Shown: positions 8,719 to 16,931, counted from the stretch's first letter. The stretch is DNA of 26,742 bases from Cellvibrionales bacterium UBA1854 (GCA_002338445.1 DDII01000080.1:21705-48446); one strand, 5' to 3'. A program made the numbers and translations. Notes: generated by a model not told the origin, from the letters alone.

Positions 8719-9355
8719 ATAGATATTGGGTTGACGCCAATCTGTTATTGTCGAGCAGATATAGGTGCCTTTAAAAACAATTACCAGCTTTGAGAAAACT
8801 TCTTTGACTTTAAGGCGGGTCAGAGCGTGGTAATTATGTCACCTGAAAAAAATTAAGGGATACCGTGAGAAGTTACCCTGAAGGAAAATCTAGAAACCCC
8901 TGAAGAGCTAAGGCTTGGCATTGCTTCAGGAAAGGGAGAGACAACACTTCTCTTGTAATCATCGCCATCTTTCTGAGATAAGCCATTGAGAAACAAGGAA
9001 CCAATTAAATTTTAGTTTTCTGTTGTTTCATGATAAAAATTTTGAAATCACCCTGACTTATAATTCAGCAGAAGTATTTCATAAAAACTAAAAAGGGTTG
9101 GTGCCTTCCGGAAATACACATCGTGGTCAAAGATAAATTAGACTTAATCTCCTAAAACTTTGCAGAGCTCTCTTGTTTATAATCATATTGTAGTTTCTCT
9201 AGATAATAGAATTTTTAGTTAACTGCTATGAGCAACAAGGCGCTTTGTTAATGGATCCGCCCAACATTGCTTGAACTTACTATTTTACGTTTACGAGGAT
9301 ACCCGCAGAGAGTTTTAACGACAGTGTAAGCACTCAGTTTATATGGGAGAAAAGA
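8719..9355. other. Intergenic region, no recognised gene
   Basis: This stretch has frequent stops in all frames and no RNA gene I can recognise. A short plus-strand open piece near 8868-8957 (ending in a Gly/Lys/Glu-rich peptide, ASGKGETTLLL) is protein-like but has no start. Together with the micro-ORF and hairpins that follow, the whole 8719-9638 gap is unusually long for this genome. Confidence 0.45.
9345..9349 (+). promoter_or_regulatory. Ribosome-binding site of the cysteine-rich micro-ORF
   Basis: GGGAG lies six bases before the ATG at 9356, an optimal Shine-Dalgarno placement. It is the main reason to take the 18-codon frame seriously. Confidence 0.5.
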
Positions 9356-9412
9356 ATGAATTGCAAATATAGATGTTGTAAATGTTTTGGGCCTACTTGC
9401 TGCCCAAAGTAG
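9356..9412 (+). CDS. Candidate cysteine-rich micropeptide, 18 residues
   Basis: The frame encodes MNCKYRCCKCFGPTCCPK, 18 residues with six cysteines (3, 7, 8, 10, 15, 16) and four Lys/Arg, and ends at TAG 9410-9412. It has ATG, a well-placed GGGAG and a nine-base-pair inverted repeat overlapping the stop. Six Cys in 18 codons is far from what random AT-rich DNA gives. It could be a metal-binding micropeptide, a disulfide-rich secreted or modified peptide precursor without a leader, or a chance frame inside a structured RNA. There is no maturation enzyme or transporter next to it: the flanking genes are a small barrel protein and an SRAP protein. I do not recognise a family. Confidence 0.35.
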   Translation: MNCKYRCCKCFGPTCCPK

Positions 9413-9426
9413 AACGCTTCTACTTT
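9386..9426 (+). other. Two overlapping hairpins at the end of the micro-ORF
   Basis: TTTGGGC (9386-9392) can pair with GCCCAAA (9402-9408) around a nine-base loop. AAAGTAGAA (9406-9414) pairs perfectly with TTCTACTTT (9418-9426) around a CGC loop. The two stems share three bases, so they compete at the edge. No long T run follows the second stem, so it is only terminator-like; an attenuator or small-RNA structure is also possible. A weaker stem CTCGG/CCGAG follows at 9451-9470. Confidence 0.45.
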
Positions 9427-9638
9427 ACTAACCAGCAATCCTTTAACCATCTCGGGTCCTAAAAACCGAGGTGTGCATAGAATGGCACCCCAATATTTAT
9501 ATAGAGGTTATGTTTCGACAACAAAGTATAGCCTATCAAAGAGCTTTTCACTTTACACTACAAAGGTGTTTGACCCCTCGTTTTATTACTAAAAATAGGT
9601 ATGAGGAGTACTATTTTTTCACTAGATTTTTTGCGATC

Positions 9639-10214
9639 TTAAAGAGACGCTGTTACACAATCAATATTATTATTTCTTGGCGAATTCACTGTTGTGCTGA
9701 CGGGATAATAATCTATGTTATCTGACAACTTTGAATCAAAAACGTCCTCTCCTGAAAGCCAACCATCAGCATCATCATCAGCAATTATTACTGGCATCCT
9801 GTGATGGACTTCAGATAAATGCGTTGTTGCCTTTTTGGTAATGATTGCACAACCTTTCTCTCCATTATATTCAGTGTAGATTCCAGCAAAGTTTAATAGA
9901 TTATCATTCATATGAAAGAAATAAGGTTGTTTAGAATTATTAGTTCTACGCCACTCAAACCAACCATCTGCAATAATTAGACATCGCTTAGCCATCTTAA
10001 AGCTTGGTTTAACATTTAATGTCTCCGACCTGGCATTTATTAAATTCATAGGTGACTTCGCCCAAGTAGGGTTATAAGACCATTTCATAAAAGTTGGTTC
10101 AGTGGTGAGCGTTAAAACTTGATTTGAAGGAGCAATATTGTAGCTGACATCTATATTTAATAAATGTTTATCTTTTACTGATTTGGAGTTTCTTAGCGAA
10201 TATCTACCGCACAT
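9639..10214 (-). CDS. yedK: SRAP-domain protein (YedK/HMCES-like abasic-site crosslink protein)
   Basis: The 191-residue protein starts MCGRYSLR, so processing exposes Cys2, the residue that in YedK/HMCES forms a thiazolidine crosslink with abasic sites in single-stranded DNA. The remaining active-site residues are present: INARSE (Asn60), ADGWFEW (Glu87) and HHRMP (His137). The NIAPS segment (26-30) is also typical. The protein shields abasic DNA during replication. At 191 residues it is a little shorter than E. coli YedK (about 222). It lies divergently from the sulfatase gene with about 250 bases between; no operon partner is seen. SRAP genes can be host or mobile-element genes, and nothing here decides which. 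The family call is very sure. Confidence 0.93.
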   Translation of the reverse strand: MCGRYSLRNSKSVKDKHLLNIDVSYNIAPSNQVLTLTTEPTFMKWSYNPTWAKSPMNLINARSETLNVKPSFKMAKRCLIIADGWFEWRRTNNSKQPYFFHMNDNLLNFAGIYTEYNGEKGCAIITKKATTHLSEVHHRMPVIIADDDADGWLSGEDVFDSKLSDNIDYYPVSTTVNSPRNNNIDCVTASL

Positions 10215-10463
10215 TGATCAGGTTGCATATCAAGAAGCCTGTGTTTTGATACCCTTAGGCTATTACAAAATCCATTCCTAGAGCTTTCAGTCCGTTACCG
10301 ATATAGGCTCCATGCCGAATCGTCAGAGGTAAATTCAGATCTTTACTTGCATTTTGAAATTAACATGGATTACTCAGGTTTTCAAATTTTAACATCCTAA
10401 GCTACACTAAATTAAATTAACAATAATCTTGTGTTCTGTTAAAAAAACAAAGGCTTCAAAATA

Positions 10464-12224
10464 ATGAAAGCTCTGACAATGATCTTTGCTTCAGCACTTG
10501 GTATAAGTGTGCAAGTAGCTGATGAAATGAGCGTGATAAAGTTTAACGTGACTAACAGTTGTGAAGATTGCGATTTGCGAGGTTCCAAACTTTCGGGTGC
10601 CAGCGCTGACTTCGGAGCAGGATCTCCTATAGAAGGTGCATCTTGGGTTGGCAGCAGTAAAATCTCCAAAAATATTTTGTTCATAATGTCCGATGACCAT
10701 ACCACGCAGGGTATTGGGGTCTACAATTCACATCTTTCAGCATTAGACCCTACCCCAACCCTGGACAAATTAGCTACTGAAGGCACAATATTTCGTCTTG
10801 CACATAGCACTAACGCAATATGCTCGCCTTCGCGTGCGGCGATTCTTACGGGTCAATATAGCCATGTAAATGGTGTTTTAGATTTACACGGTAACTTGCC
10901 ATCGGAACGTCAATACCTACCTCAACTACTCAAAAAAGCAGGCTATGAAACAGCTATTATTGGAAAATGGCACTTAAAAAGTGAACCCGGCGCTTTTGAC
11001 CATTATGAAGTATTACGCGGACAAGGTACTTATTTTGACCCAGAACTTCGCATACAGGGCGATAAGCCTTGGCCAGAGAATGTCGAACAAACAGTGGGCC
11101 ACTCCAGCGACATCATCACGGATCGTGCACTAGCTTGGCTTAAAAATCGTAAATCTGACAAACCCTTTGCATTATTTCATCATTTTAAAGCGCCTCATGA
11201 TATGTTTGAAAATGCGCCTCGATATAATGACTACCTTGCCGACATAGATATCCCCGAACCAAATAACTTGTGGAATCAAGCTGAGTGGGGGTCTAAAGGT
11301 ACTCGCGGCGTTAATGATAGCCTGCGCGATACTATCGGCAGTTCGGTGTCGCACCGGAACAAATACCGCAATATGGCAACTGATCTGGCAGAACTGCATG
11401 TAAAGCTACAAAAAAAGGGTGATGTTCGCAATCTTGGAATAGACCTCAAAATTGACTTAAACCTCTCAGACGAAGACTTTACCCGCCAAACCTATCAGAC
11501 CTTCATAAAGCGTTACCTGCGCTGTGTCAAGGGTGTCGATGATAATATTAAACGAATGCTCGACTATATCGATGATGCTGGTATCGCCGATGACACTATC
11601 GTCATTTACACCAGCGATCAAGGCTTCTTCCTTGGCGAACACGACTTAATCGATAAGCGTTGGATGTATGAGGAAGCCCTTAACATGCCATTAATTGTAA
11701 AATACCCCGGTAAAAATCAGGCTCCTAAGCAATCTAAACTAATAGTTAATAACACCGACTTTGCTCCGACTGTGCTAGGTATGATTGGTGTCAAAACTCC
11801 CTCTGAAATGCAGGGACGAGATTTCTCCGCTGTATTTGAGGGTAAAGCTCCAGATAATTGGCGCAACAGCACTTATTATCGTTACTGGATGAATATGGCT
11901 CATCACTATAATCCGGCGCACTTTGGAATTCGCACGGACAAGTACAAGCTTATTTTTTTCTATGGACAACATTTTGTTGAAGGTGGCAGCGGTAAATGGC
12001 CCGAAGAACGTAAACAAACCGGGATGAGGACGCCACCGGCGTGGGAACTCTACGACCTGAGCAAGGATCCGCATGAGAATATTAATGAATACAGTAATCC
12101 AGACTATGTTGGCGTTATCAAGCAACTTAAAGTTGAATTAGCTCAACTACGAGAGATTTATCAAGATACCGATGAGCATTATCCGCATCTACAAGAATTA
12201 GTCCAAAAACATTGGATCGATTAG
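10464..12224 (+). CDS. Secreted type I (formylglycine) sulfatase with an atypical N-terminus
   Basis: This 586-residue protein is a formylglycine-dependent sulfatase that hydrolyses sulfate esters. The maturation motif is C-S-P-S-R (Cys120-Arg124) followed by AAILTG. Metal ligands include Asp77-Asp78 in MSDDHT and Asp385-Gln386 in TSDQG; GKWH (167-170), APHD (243-246) and Lys398 complete the usual pocket. A hydrophobic start ending in VQVA (about 18-19) suggests export to the periplasm. Between it and the sulfatase core (from about 70), residues 31-47 read like the first turn of a pentapeptide-repeat protein. The substrate is unknown; marine relatives often act on sulfated polysaccharides, but no glycoside hydrolase or formylglycine-generating enzyme is in the window. 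By eye the gene appears richer in G+C than its flanks. AAAGG lies ten bases before the ATG. Confidence 0.92.
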   Translation: MKALTMIFASALGISVQVADEMSVIKFNVTNSCEDCDLRGSKLSGASADFGAGSPIEGASWVGSSKISKNILFIMSDDHTTQGIGVYNSHLSALDPTPTLDKLATEGTIFRLAHSTNAICSPSRAAILTGQYSHVNGVLDLHGNLPSERQYLPQLLKKAGYETAIIGKWHLKSEPGAFDHYEVLRGQGTYFDPELRIQGDKPWPENVEQTVGHSSDIITDRALAWLKNRKSDKPFALFHHFKAPHDMFENAPRYNDYLADIDIPEPNNLWNQAEWGSKGTRGVNDSLRDTIGSSVSHRNKYRNMATDLAELHVKLQKKGDVRNLGIDLKIDLNLSDEDFTRQTYQTFIKRYLRCVKGVDDNIKRMLDYIDDAGIADDTIVIYTSDQGFFLGEHDLIDKRWMYEEALNMPLIVKYPGKNQAPKQSKLIVNNTDFAPTVLGMIGVKTPSEMQGRDFSAVFEGKAPDNWRNSTYYRYWMNMAHHYNPAHFGIRTDKYKLIFFYGQHFVEGGSGKWPEERKQTGMRTPPAWELYDLSKDPHENINEYSNPDYVGVIKQLKVELAQLREIYQDTDEHYPHLQELVQKHWID

Positions 12225-12362
12225 CGGGCAAATAATTTAGTTCCCTCCGTAAGCCTTTTTGGTCCGCTTTGATTACTTTTTTTTGTTTGGTAGCTGTCTT
12301 TGAAACCCCCATTTTGAACACTCCCTTAAAGGGAACTTTTTTTGCCAATCTTTACAAGGTAC
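12225..12362. other. Unexplained sequence between sulfatase and lemA remnant
   Basis: This 138-base stretch has no LemA homology in any frame that I can see, although a LemA body would be expected here. Minus-strand frames through it are short and Lys-rich. It may be foreign sequence left at the deletion junction. Confidence 0.4.
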
Positions 12363-12530
12363 CGAAAAACCTTTGGCGGTTGCCATTAAGTTGGGGATGA
12401 GATCAGCCTTGCGTTGATACTGATTTTCGACCTGCGCCCCAGAAGAGTGAATCTGCTCATGATTAATCGGCGGATTACTGATGCCATAACCCGACATGAG
12501 AACCAACCAACCAAAAACTAAAAGGTTTTG
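12363..12530 (-). pseudogene. lemA: lemA fragment (N-terminal remnant)
   Basis: Read on the minus strand, this frame gives a hydrophobic signal-like run (LLVFGWLVLM), then SGYGISNPPINHEQI and VENQYQRKADLIPNLMATAKGF. The last segment matches the hallmark of LemA membrane proteins (NQYQRRADLIPNLVxTVKGY). Homology stops abruptly near 12363, about 50 residues in, where LemA normally continues for about 140 more. There is no ATG at the expected beginning: a stop (TAA at 12531-12533) sits just before the signal sequence. The lipobox Cys expected in SGCGYN-type relatives is Tyr. This is a broken, truncated copy, not a working gene. It lies between the sulfatase end and the 3' end of tRNA-Arg, a usual place for integration scars. 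Confidence 0.72.
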
Positions 12531-12582
12531 TTATGATTATTGTCATATAACATCGGTAATATAGATTAAAATCAATAAGTTA

Positions 12583-12659
12583 TGGCGCACCCGGAGAGAT
12601 TCGAACTCCCGACCAAGTGGTTCGAAGCCACCTACTCTATCCAGCTGAGCTACGGGTGC
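12583..12659 (-). tRNA. tRNA-Arg (anticodon UCG)
   Basis: The minus strand folds as a full 77-base tRNA with encoded CCA. The acceptor stem is GCACCCG/CGGGTGC, the D arm has AGCTGGATA, the anticodon arm is GGTGG-CTTCGAA-CCACT and the T loop is GTTCGAATC. The anticodon UCG is at 12623-12625 on the plus-strand numbering, assigning Arg (CGA and wobble CGN codons). G is the discriminator base. Its 3' end faces the lemA remnant and the sulfatase, relevant because tRNA 3' ends are common integration sites; no duplicate of the tRNA end was found in the window. Confidence 0.96.
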
Positions 12660-12964
12660 ATGCTTTCAATTTTTGACTTTTTTCACCTACGAGTGCACAG
12701 TTTAAAACCTTGATGTATAACGACACTGTGCTATAAGTTTCGTTTTTCGACTCTTCTTTATTCTGACATTATACCACAATCTCTGATTTACGTCGAACAA
12801 GGGATCACATATGCTTTTTTCTGTGACCGCTGCATTTTTTATTGGTATTTGGAAGAATTTTTTGATCGGTTAAGTCAATTGTGGTGCGTCTCGAAGTCTG
12901 CCGCTAAAAAATACTGCTCAAAAAACGTATGTGAAGTAATAATACGATTAAATTGTGACTATGC
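12660..12964. other. Intergenic region between tRNA and enolase-superfamily gene
   Basis: About 305 bases with AT-rich sequence. I see no gene. The tRNA promoter must lie in its left part, since the tRNA reads leftward from 12659, but I cannot place the boxes with confidence. Confidence 0.45.
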
Positions 12965-14161
12965 TCAGTTAACTAAGGCCCGCGCGGGATGCTTTTTCAC
13001 GGCCTTTTCATTTACATCCATGCCCCATCCGGGTTTTTCAGTGAGCACCAATACTCCATTTTCTATTATTAATGGTTCGGTGAAAAATTCGTTAAGCCAT
13101 GGTACTTCGTCGACGTCGAATTCCATCAGCTCAAGGTTGGGGATGACCGCAGAAAAATGGCCATTAATTTGAGTTGCAAGATAACCTGTGAAATTATGTG
13201 GCGAAACATTTAGATCGAAAACGTCGGCAACGCTCGCAATTTTTATTGATTCTAAAAGGCCATTCCAGGTAACGTCTACCAATGGCACATCGACTGCTTT
13301 GCAAGCGAAGAACGGCAAATAGGCTCTTGCGGAACAGATCATCTCGCAACCACCGATTGGCACTGGCGAGCGCTCCCGAATATCGCGCAAAACATCTGAG
13401 TTAAATACATCAACCTCAAGCCAGCGAATATTCAGATGCGCAATTGCTCTTGCAATTCGTATGACGCCGTCTGCTTTGAAGTTTGAATTCAAATCAAGGA
13501 TGAGGTCAAGTTCATCTCCTGCAACCTCTCGAAGAGCAGTCATCTGATCGACAATTGCTTTAAGGATTGATGGAGATAGGTTTAGTTCTGGAGCTCCAGA
13601 TTCGCTACCAAAACAGGGAAAGTAGCCGGTCCCTCCGATATCATCAAAATAATGAACCTTTGTTTTGAGCGCTGAGTATCCCTGTGTCATCACATCTCTT
13701 GCATGAGCAGCCATATCATCAAGATCTCGAATGACCTTTTTTTTGTAAATTTTATAACTCCTTTTAAGTCTGTAAGTCCCAAAATGAGACCAATACATGG
13801 GTATCCGTGTTCTCAAAGGACCACCAAACAGACGGTAAACCGGAACTCCCAAAGACTTAGCTGTAATATCCAACAAGGCGTTTTGTATGGCACCGATTGC
13901 CTGATGGTTCAATCCTGATAAAGATTGACGGGTCATTGAATATAAGTCGCTGGTTATTCTCTCTATCTCTCTTGGATCACTTCCAAGAAGTGGCTGTAAC
14001 ATTGCTTCAATGAGCGCAGTGAGACCTTTGCGGCGAAGGATTTCTGAAATTCCAGTGTATTCCGACCAACCAATAATCCCTTTATCGGTGATTATTTTCA
14101 GGAAAGAGAAAGATCGACCGGCATCGGCATGTAACGTTTCAAAACCCGATATCTTTAAAAT
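12965..14161 (-). CDS. Enolase-superfamily dehydratase/racemase (mandelate racemase type), apparent AUU start
   Basis: With the start at ATT (14159-14161) the protein is 398 residues, a normal family length. The N-terminal capping domain is seen in FSFLKIITDKGIIGWSEY. The barrel has Lys166-x-Lys168 (LKTKV), ligands Asp223 (LDLNS), Glu249 (WLEVD) and Glu273 (GGCEM), and His322 in SPHNFTG, plus the late PGWGMD motif. WLEVD replaces the usual WLEEP. Enzymes of this kind dehydrate or racemise sugar acids; the exact substrate is open. The first ATG in frame (14002) would remove 53 residues of conserved N-terminal domain. From the in-frame stop at 14180-14182 down to it there is no ATG, GTG or TTG, yet GGAGA sits nine bases before the ATT. 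Either AUU initiates or the gene recently lost its start. Confidence 0.8.
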   Translation of the reverse strand: MLKISGFETLHADAGRSFSFLKIITDKGIIGWSEYTGISEILRRKGLTALIEAMLQPLLGSDPREIERITSDLYSMTRQSLSGLNHQAIGAIQNALLDITAKSLGVPVYRLFGGPLRTRIPMYWSHFGTYRLKRSYKIYKKKVIRDLDDMAAHARDVMTQGYSALKTKVHYFDDIGGTGYFPCFGSESGAPELNLSPSILKAIVDQMTALREVAGDELDLILDLNSNFKADGVIRIARAIAHLNIRWLEVDVFNSDVLRDIRERSPVPIGGCEMICSARAYLPFFACKAVDVPLVDVTWNGLLESIKIASVADVFDLNVSPHNFTGYLATQINGHFSAVIPNLELMEFDVDEVPWLNEFFTEPLIIENGVLVLTEKPGWGMDVNEKAVKKHPARALVN

Positions 14162-14170
14162 TTTAGCTAC

Positions 14171-14175
14171 TCTCC
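14171..14175 (-). promoter_or_regulatory. Ribosome-binding site pointing to the AUU start
   Basis: On the minus strand GGAGA lies nine bases before the ATT codon at 14161-14159. It is the only good Shine-Dalgarno element near the expected N-terminus of the enolase-superfamily protein, and it decides the start used here. Confidence 0.5.
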
Positions 14176-14182
14176 GAAGTTA

Positions 14183-14499
14183 GTATCGCTAAGCCATAGA
14201 TGTATTTATGTCCGATATTATGTTTGTTTTCTTTCTTTCCCAAGAAACCCAAATTAATCTACTCTTTTTTTTATGAAAAAAAGCATGAAATCAATGGTAG
14301 GATTATACCACTCATTTTATTAGGGGGATATTCGTTAGAACAACATCGTTGGTAAAAGCTAAAGTCTATTGACGCCGAAAAATTTTTTCTTTAGTTTCTT
14401 ACAAAGGTGGTAACGCTTCAATTCCAGGCTATCACTCCCAAACAAGAAATTTTTTATTTGATCGATTCACGGATAGAATTGATAAGAAGGAGCGCTTAA
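14183..14499. other. Divergent intergenic region
   Basis: Roughly 320 AT-rich bases between the enolase-superfamily gene (minus) and the HD gene (plus). It should contain both promoters. A 16-codon frame from an ATG near 14275 lacks a ribosome-binding site and is disregarded. The final AAGGAG near 14489-14494 serves the HD gene. Confidence 0.45.
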
Positions 14500-15093
14500 A
14501 TGAACAAACAAACTACCTTCACTGCCATGTCGGACTCAACCGCTAAAGACTACGAAATAATTATGGAGCATGCGAGAGAGTTTGTGAGTGGGCTGCCAGA
14601 TAGAATTCTTGCTCATCTCGCGCTGTTGAAGGGTGATACGGGGGGTTATGCCGTAGACAGGTACACCCACTGTCTTCAGGCTGCGACTCGGGCATTTAGA
14701 GATGGAAAAGACGAGGAATATGTTGTTTGCGCGTTGTTACATGATATTGGAGACTCCATAGCTTCAACAAATCATGCGGATTTGGCGGCGACAATGTTGG
14801 AACCTTATGTGTCTGAACAAAATCATTGGATCGTGAAGCATCATGGAATCTTTCAAGGGTATTATTTTTTCGATCACCTCGGACTCGACAAAGATATGCG
14901 CGATCAATTTGAAAATAATGAAAATTGGCAAGCCTGCGCCGAGTTTTGCGAAAAATATGACCAGAACTCCTTTGACCCAAATTATGATAATATGCATATC
15001 GAAGATTTTGAACCCATGGTTAGACGTGTTTTTGCAAAACCCAAAAGATCCATTTATAAGAAAAACGATGATGATGTAAGTACAAAAACATAG
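14500..15093 (+). CDS. HD-domain metal-dependent protein (PhnZ/MIOX-like oxygenase or phosphohydrolase)
   Basis: The 197-residue protein has the full set of HD-superfamily metal ligands: His57 (RYTHCLQ), His81-Asp82 (ALLHDIGD), His92 (TNHADLAA), His114/His115 (IVKHHGIFQ) and Asp154 (EKYDQNSFD). The extra histidines after HD and the late Asp fit the di-iron layout shared by myo-inositol oxygenase and PhnZ-type oxygenases as well as ordinary HD phosphohydrolases. The C-terminal EDFEPMVRRVF motif is characteristic of a small HD protein group common in marine bacteria. The start ATG has AAGGAG with a good spacer. It sits alone between two gaps and diverges from the enolase-superfamily gene; a shared catabolic pathway is possible but unproven. 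The superfamily is sure; oxygenase versus hydrolase is open. Confidence 0.85.
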   Translation: MNKQTTFTAMSDSTAKDYEIIMEHAREFVSGLPDRILAHLALLKGDTGGYAVDRYTHCLQAATRAFRDGKDEEYVVCALLHDIGDSIASTNHADLAATMLEPYVSEQNHWIVKHHGIFQGYYFFDHLGLDKDMRDQFENNENWQACAEFCEKYDQNSFDPNYDNMHIEDFEPMVRRVFAKPKRSIYKKNDDDVSTKT

Positions 15094-15480
15094 TATGAGG
15101 AGGGTCATGCTGCCCATCTGTGTTCCCTAAAAAACAGGATAGGAAAAACTTACGAAAATGATGGTAGTAATCTTTGTAAGTGACCATGCTGATCTAACAA
15201 GCAACTGGTGCGGCTTGCGCAGACTGGATTTCGATTAGCCTCTATTTTGATTGTGGGTCAGAATCACCATCAGAGTCCACCCTGTTGTCGTAAATTAGGT
15301 TTTAGTTCTTTTCGAATTTTCCCAATTCAGGCCTCGGATGATTTCAGTAGATTGATTTAAACATAAAAATTGATTCTTTAAGTATGTCAATCGAATAGAA
15401 TTTTTACCTCGATGCCAAGCTCGGCATGTTTATTGCTCTGTAAATATTTGTAGCTTGACGCAACTTATGGAGCGAGGTGA
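15094..15480. other. Intergenic region upstream of the ATP-grasp operon
   Basis: 387 bases without a recognisable gene. A small inverted repeat, ATGCC (15412-15416) with GGCAT (15423-15427), lies about 55 bases before the operon start. It could be an operator or a weak terminator of upstream transcription. GAGG directly before 15481 is the ribosome-binding site of the next gene. Confidence 0.45.
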
Positions 15481-16929
15481 ATGCTGAATGGTTATAATTC
15501 AAAAGGCTGCTATGATGAAATTATTACAGCTAACGGCGAAGCACGCATTGAGTCACACGATTTATTGCAGTTCTTCAGTGAAGCCTCTCACATAGAACTC
15601 CTTTCCAGAGCCCGTGCGGCAGAATTAGCGATTAGGGAGATGGGTGTAAGTTTTTCTGTCTATTCAGACGATTCTGACAAAGTTGATGTAGATAGAAATT
15701 GGCAACTAGATATTATTCCGAGGACTATTGGAGCCAAAATTTGGCGAGAGGTCGAGAGCGGATTAATACAACGTTGCAAAGCTATTAATCTTTTTATCCA
15801 AGACGTTTACAATGACCAAGCTATACTAAAAGATAAAGTTGTTCCCCGAGATTTGGTGGTTAAATCCCCAAATTATATTAAAGAGTGTGTCGGAGTAACG
15901 CCGCCTCTTGGGGCTTGGGCGCACGTATGCGGCACTGATTTGGTGCGTGACAGGCATGGGATATTCAGAGTTTTGGAGGATAATTTACGTATCCCATCGG
16001 GTGTGTCTTATATGCTCGAGAACAGGGAAATAATTAAAAGGGTAATACCTGAGATTTTTCAGAACTATAACATTGATCCTGTAGACGACTATCCTCTCCA
16101 ACTGCATCGGATACTAAAATCCCTGTCGCCAAGAAATAACCGAAAACCTGTGATAGTTGTGCTCACACCAGGGATTTACAATTCTGCTTATTTTGAACAT
16201 GCCTTCCTCGCCCGAACAATGGGTGTTGAACTTGTTGAGGGACAGGATCTCTTCGTTACGAAAGAGCATGAGGTTTTTATGAGGACTGTTGATGGGCCGG
16301 AACGTGTAGATGTTGTGTACCGTCGGATAGATGAAATGTTTCTTGATCCTGAGGTGTTTCGCTCTGACTCTACAATAGGAGTTCCAGGGTTGATGCGGGC
16401 GTGGCAAAATCACCAGGTTGCGATAGCAAACTCGCCTGGAAGCGGGATTGCAGACGACAAAGCTCTTTATACCTTTGTTCCAGATATAATTCGATATTAT
16501 CTTAAAGAGGATCCTAAGCTACCATCTATAAGAACATATAGATGCTCCCAGCCAGAAGAGTTAGCTTATGTTCTTGAAAATATACGTGACTTGGTCATAA
16601 AGCCAGTGAATCAGTCCGGTGGAACAGGTTTGTTTATTGGCCCGCATGCTGAAGAGGCAGAGACCGTAATCTTTAGTAAATTGATCACCTCTAATCCAAG
16701 ACATTACATAGCTCAACCAACTATTAAGCTTTCCACATCTCCCACCTTTGTTGACGACGTTATTGAGCCGAGACATTTAGATTTGAGGCCTTTTGTCCTC
16801 ACGGGCACGGATTCTTGGGTTACACCCGGAGGACTCACAAGGGTAGCTCTGAGGAAAGGTAGTCTGGTGGTCAATTCATCCAAAGGTGGCGGCAGCAAAG
16901 ACACCTGGATAGTGAATGAGAGGACCTAG
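15481..16929 (+). CDS. Circularly permuted ATP-grasp family protein
   Basis: This 482-residue protein belongs to the circularly permuted ATP-grasp group (COG2308-type). Recognisable parts are the DVY-N region (108-111), the core FRVLEDNLRIPSGVSYMLEN (162-181) with Glu166, Asn168 and Arg171, and VIKPVNQSGGTGLFIGP (372-388) with Lys374 as likely ATP contact. Length is normal for the family. ATP-grasp enzymes activate a carboxylate by phosphorylation and join it to an amine, so an amide- or peptide-forming ligase is expected; the substrates are unknown. The alpha-E gene begins two bases after its stop, so the two are co-translated as in most bacteria that carry this pair. The start is an ATG preceded by GAGG. 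Confidence 0.92.
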   Translation: MLNGYNSKGCYDEIITANGEARIESHDLLQFFSEASHIELLSRARAAELAIREMGVSFSVYSDDSDKVDVDRNWQLDIIPRTIGAKIWREVESGLIQRCKAINLFIQDVYNDQAILKDKVVPRDLVVKSPNYIKECVGVTPPLGAWAHVCGTDLVRDRHGIFRVLEDNLRIPSGVSYMLENREIIKRVIPEIFQNYNIDPVDDYPLQLHRILKSLSPRNNRKPVIVVLTPGIYNSAYFEHAFLARTMGVELVEGQDLFVTKEHEVFMRTVDGPERVDVVYRRIDEMFLDPEVFRSDSTIGVPGLMRAWQNHQVAIANSPGSGIADDKALYTFVPDIIRYYLKEDPKLPSIRTYRCSQPEELAYVLENIRDLVIKPVNQSGGTGLFIGPHAEEAETVIFSKLITSNPRHYIAQPTIKLSTSPTFVDDVIEPRHLDLRPFVLTGTDSWVTPGGLTRVALRKGSLVVNSSKGGGSKDTWIVNERT

Positions 16930-16931
16930 AC

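Noticed and set aside
9471..9725. Plus-strand open frame of 84 codons in the gap before the SRAP gene
   Set aside because: It runs into the SRAP gene on the other strand, has no ribosome-binding site, and its composition is that of non-coding AT-rich DNA.
12127..12348. Minus-strand Lys-rich frame next to the lemA remnant
   Set aside because: It overlaps the sulfatase C-terminus antisense, and I find no LemA or transposase features in it.
12583..12659. A direct repeat of the tRNA 3' end that would mark an att site inside the window
   Set aside because: I found no second copy of the acceptor/T-arm sequence; if one exists it lies outside the window.
12849..13172. Plus-strand frame across the end of the enolase-superfamily gene
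   Set aside because: Most of it is antisense to conserved residues of the real gene; the upstream part has no recognisable features.
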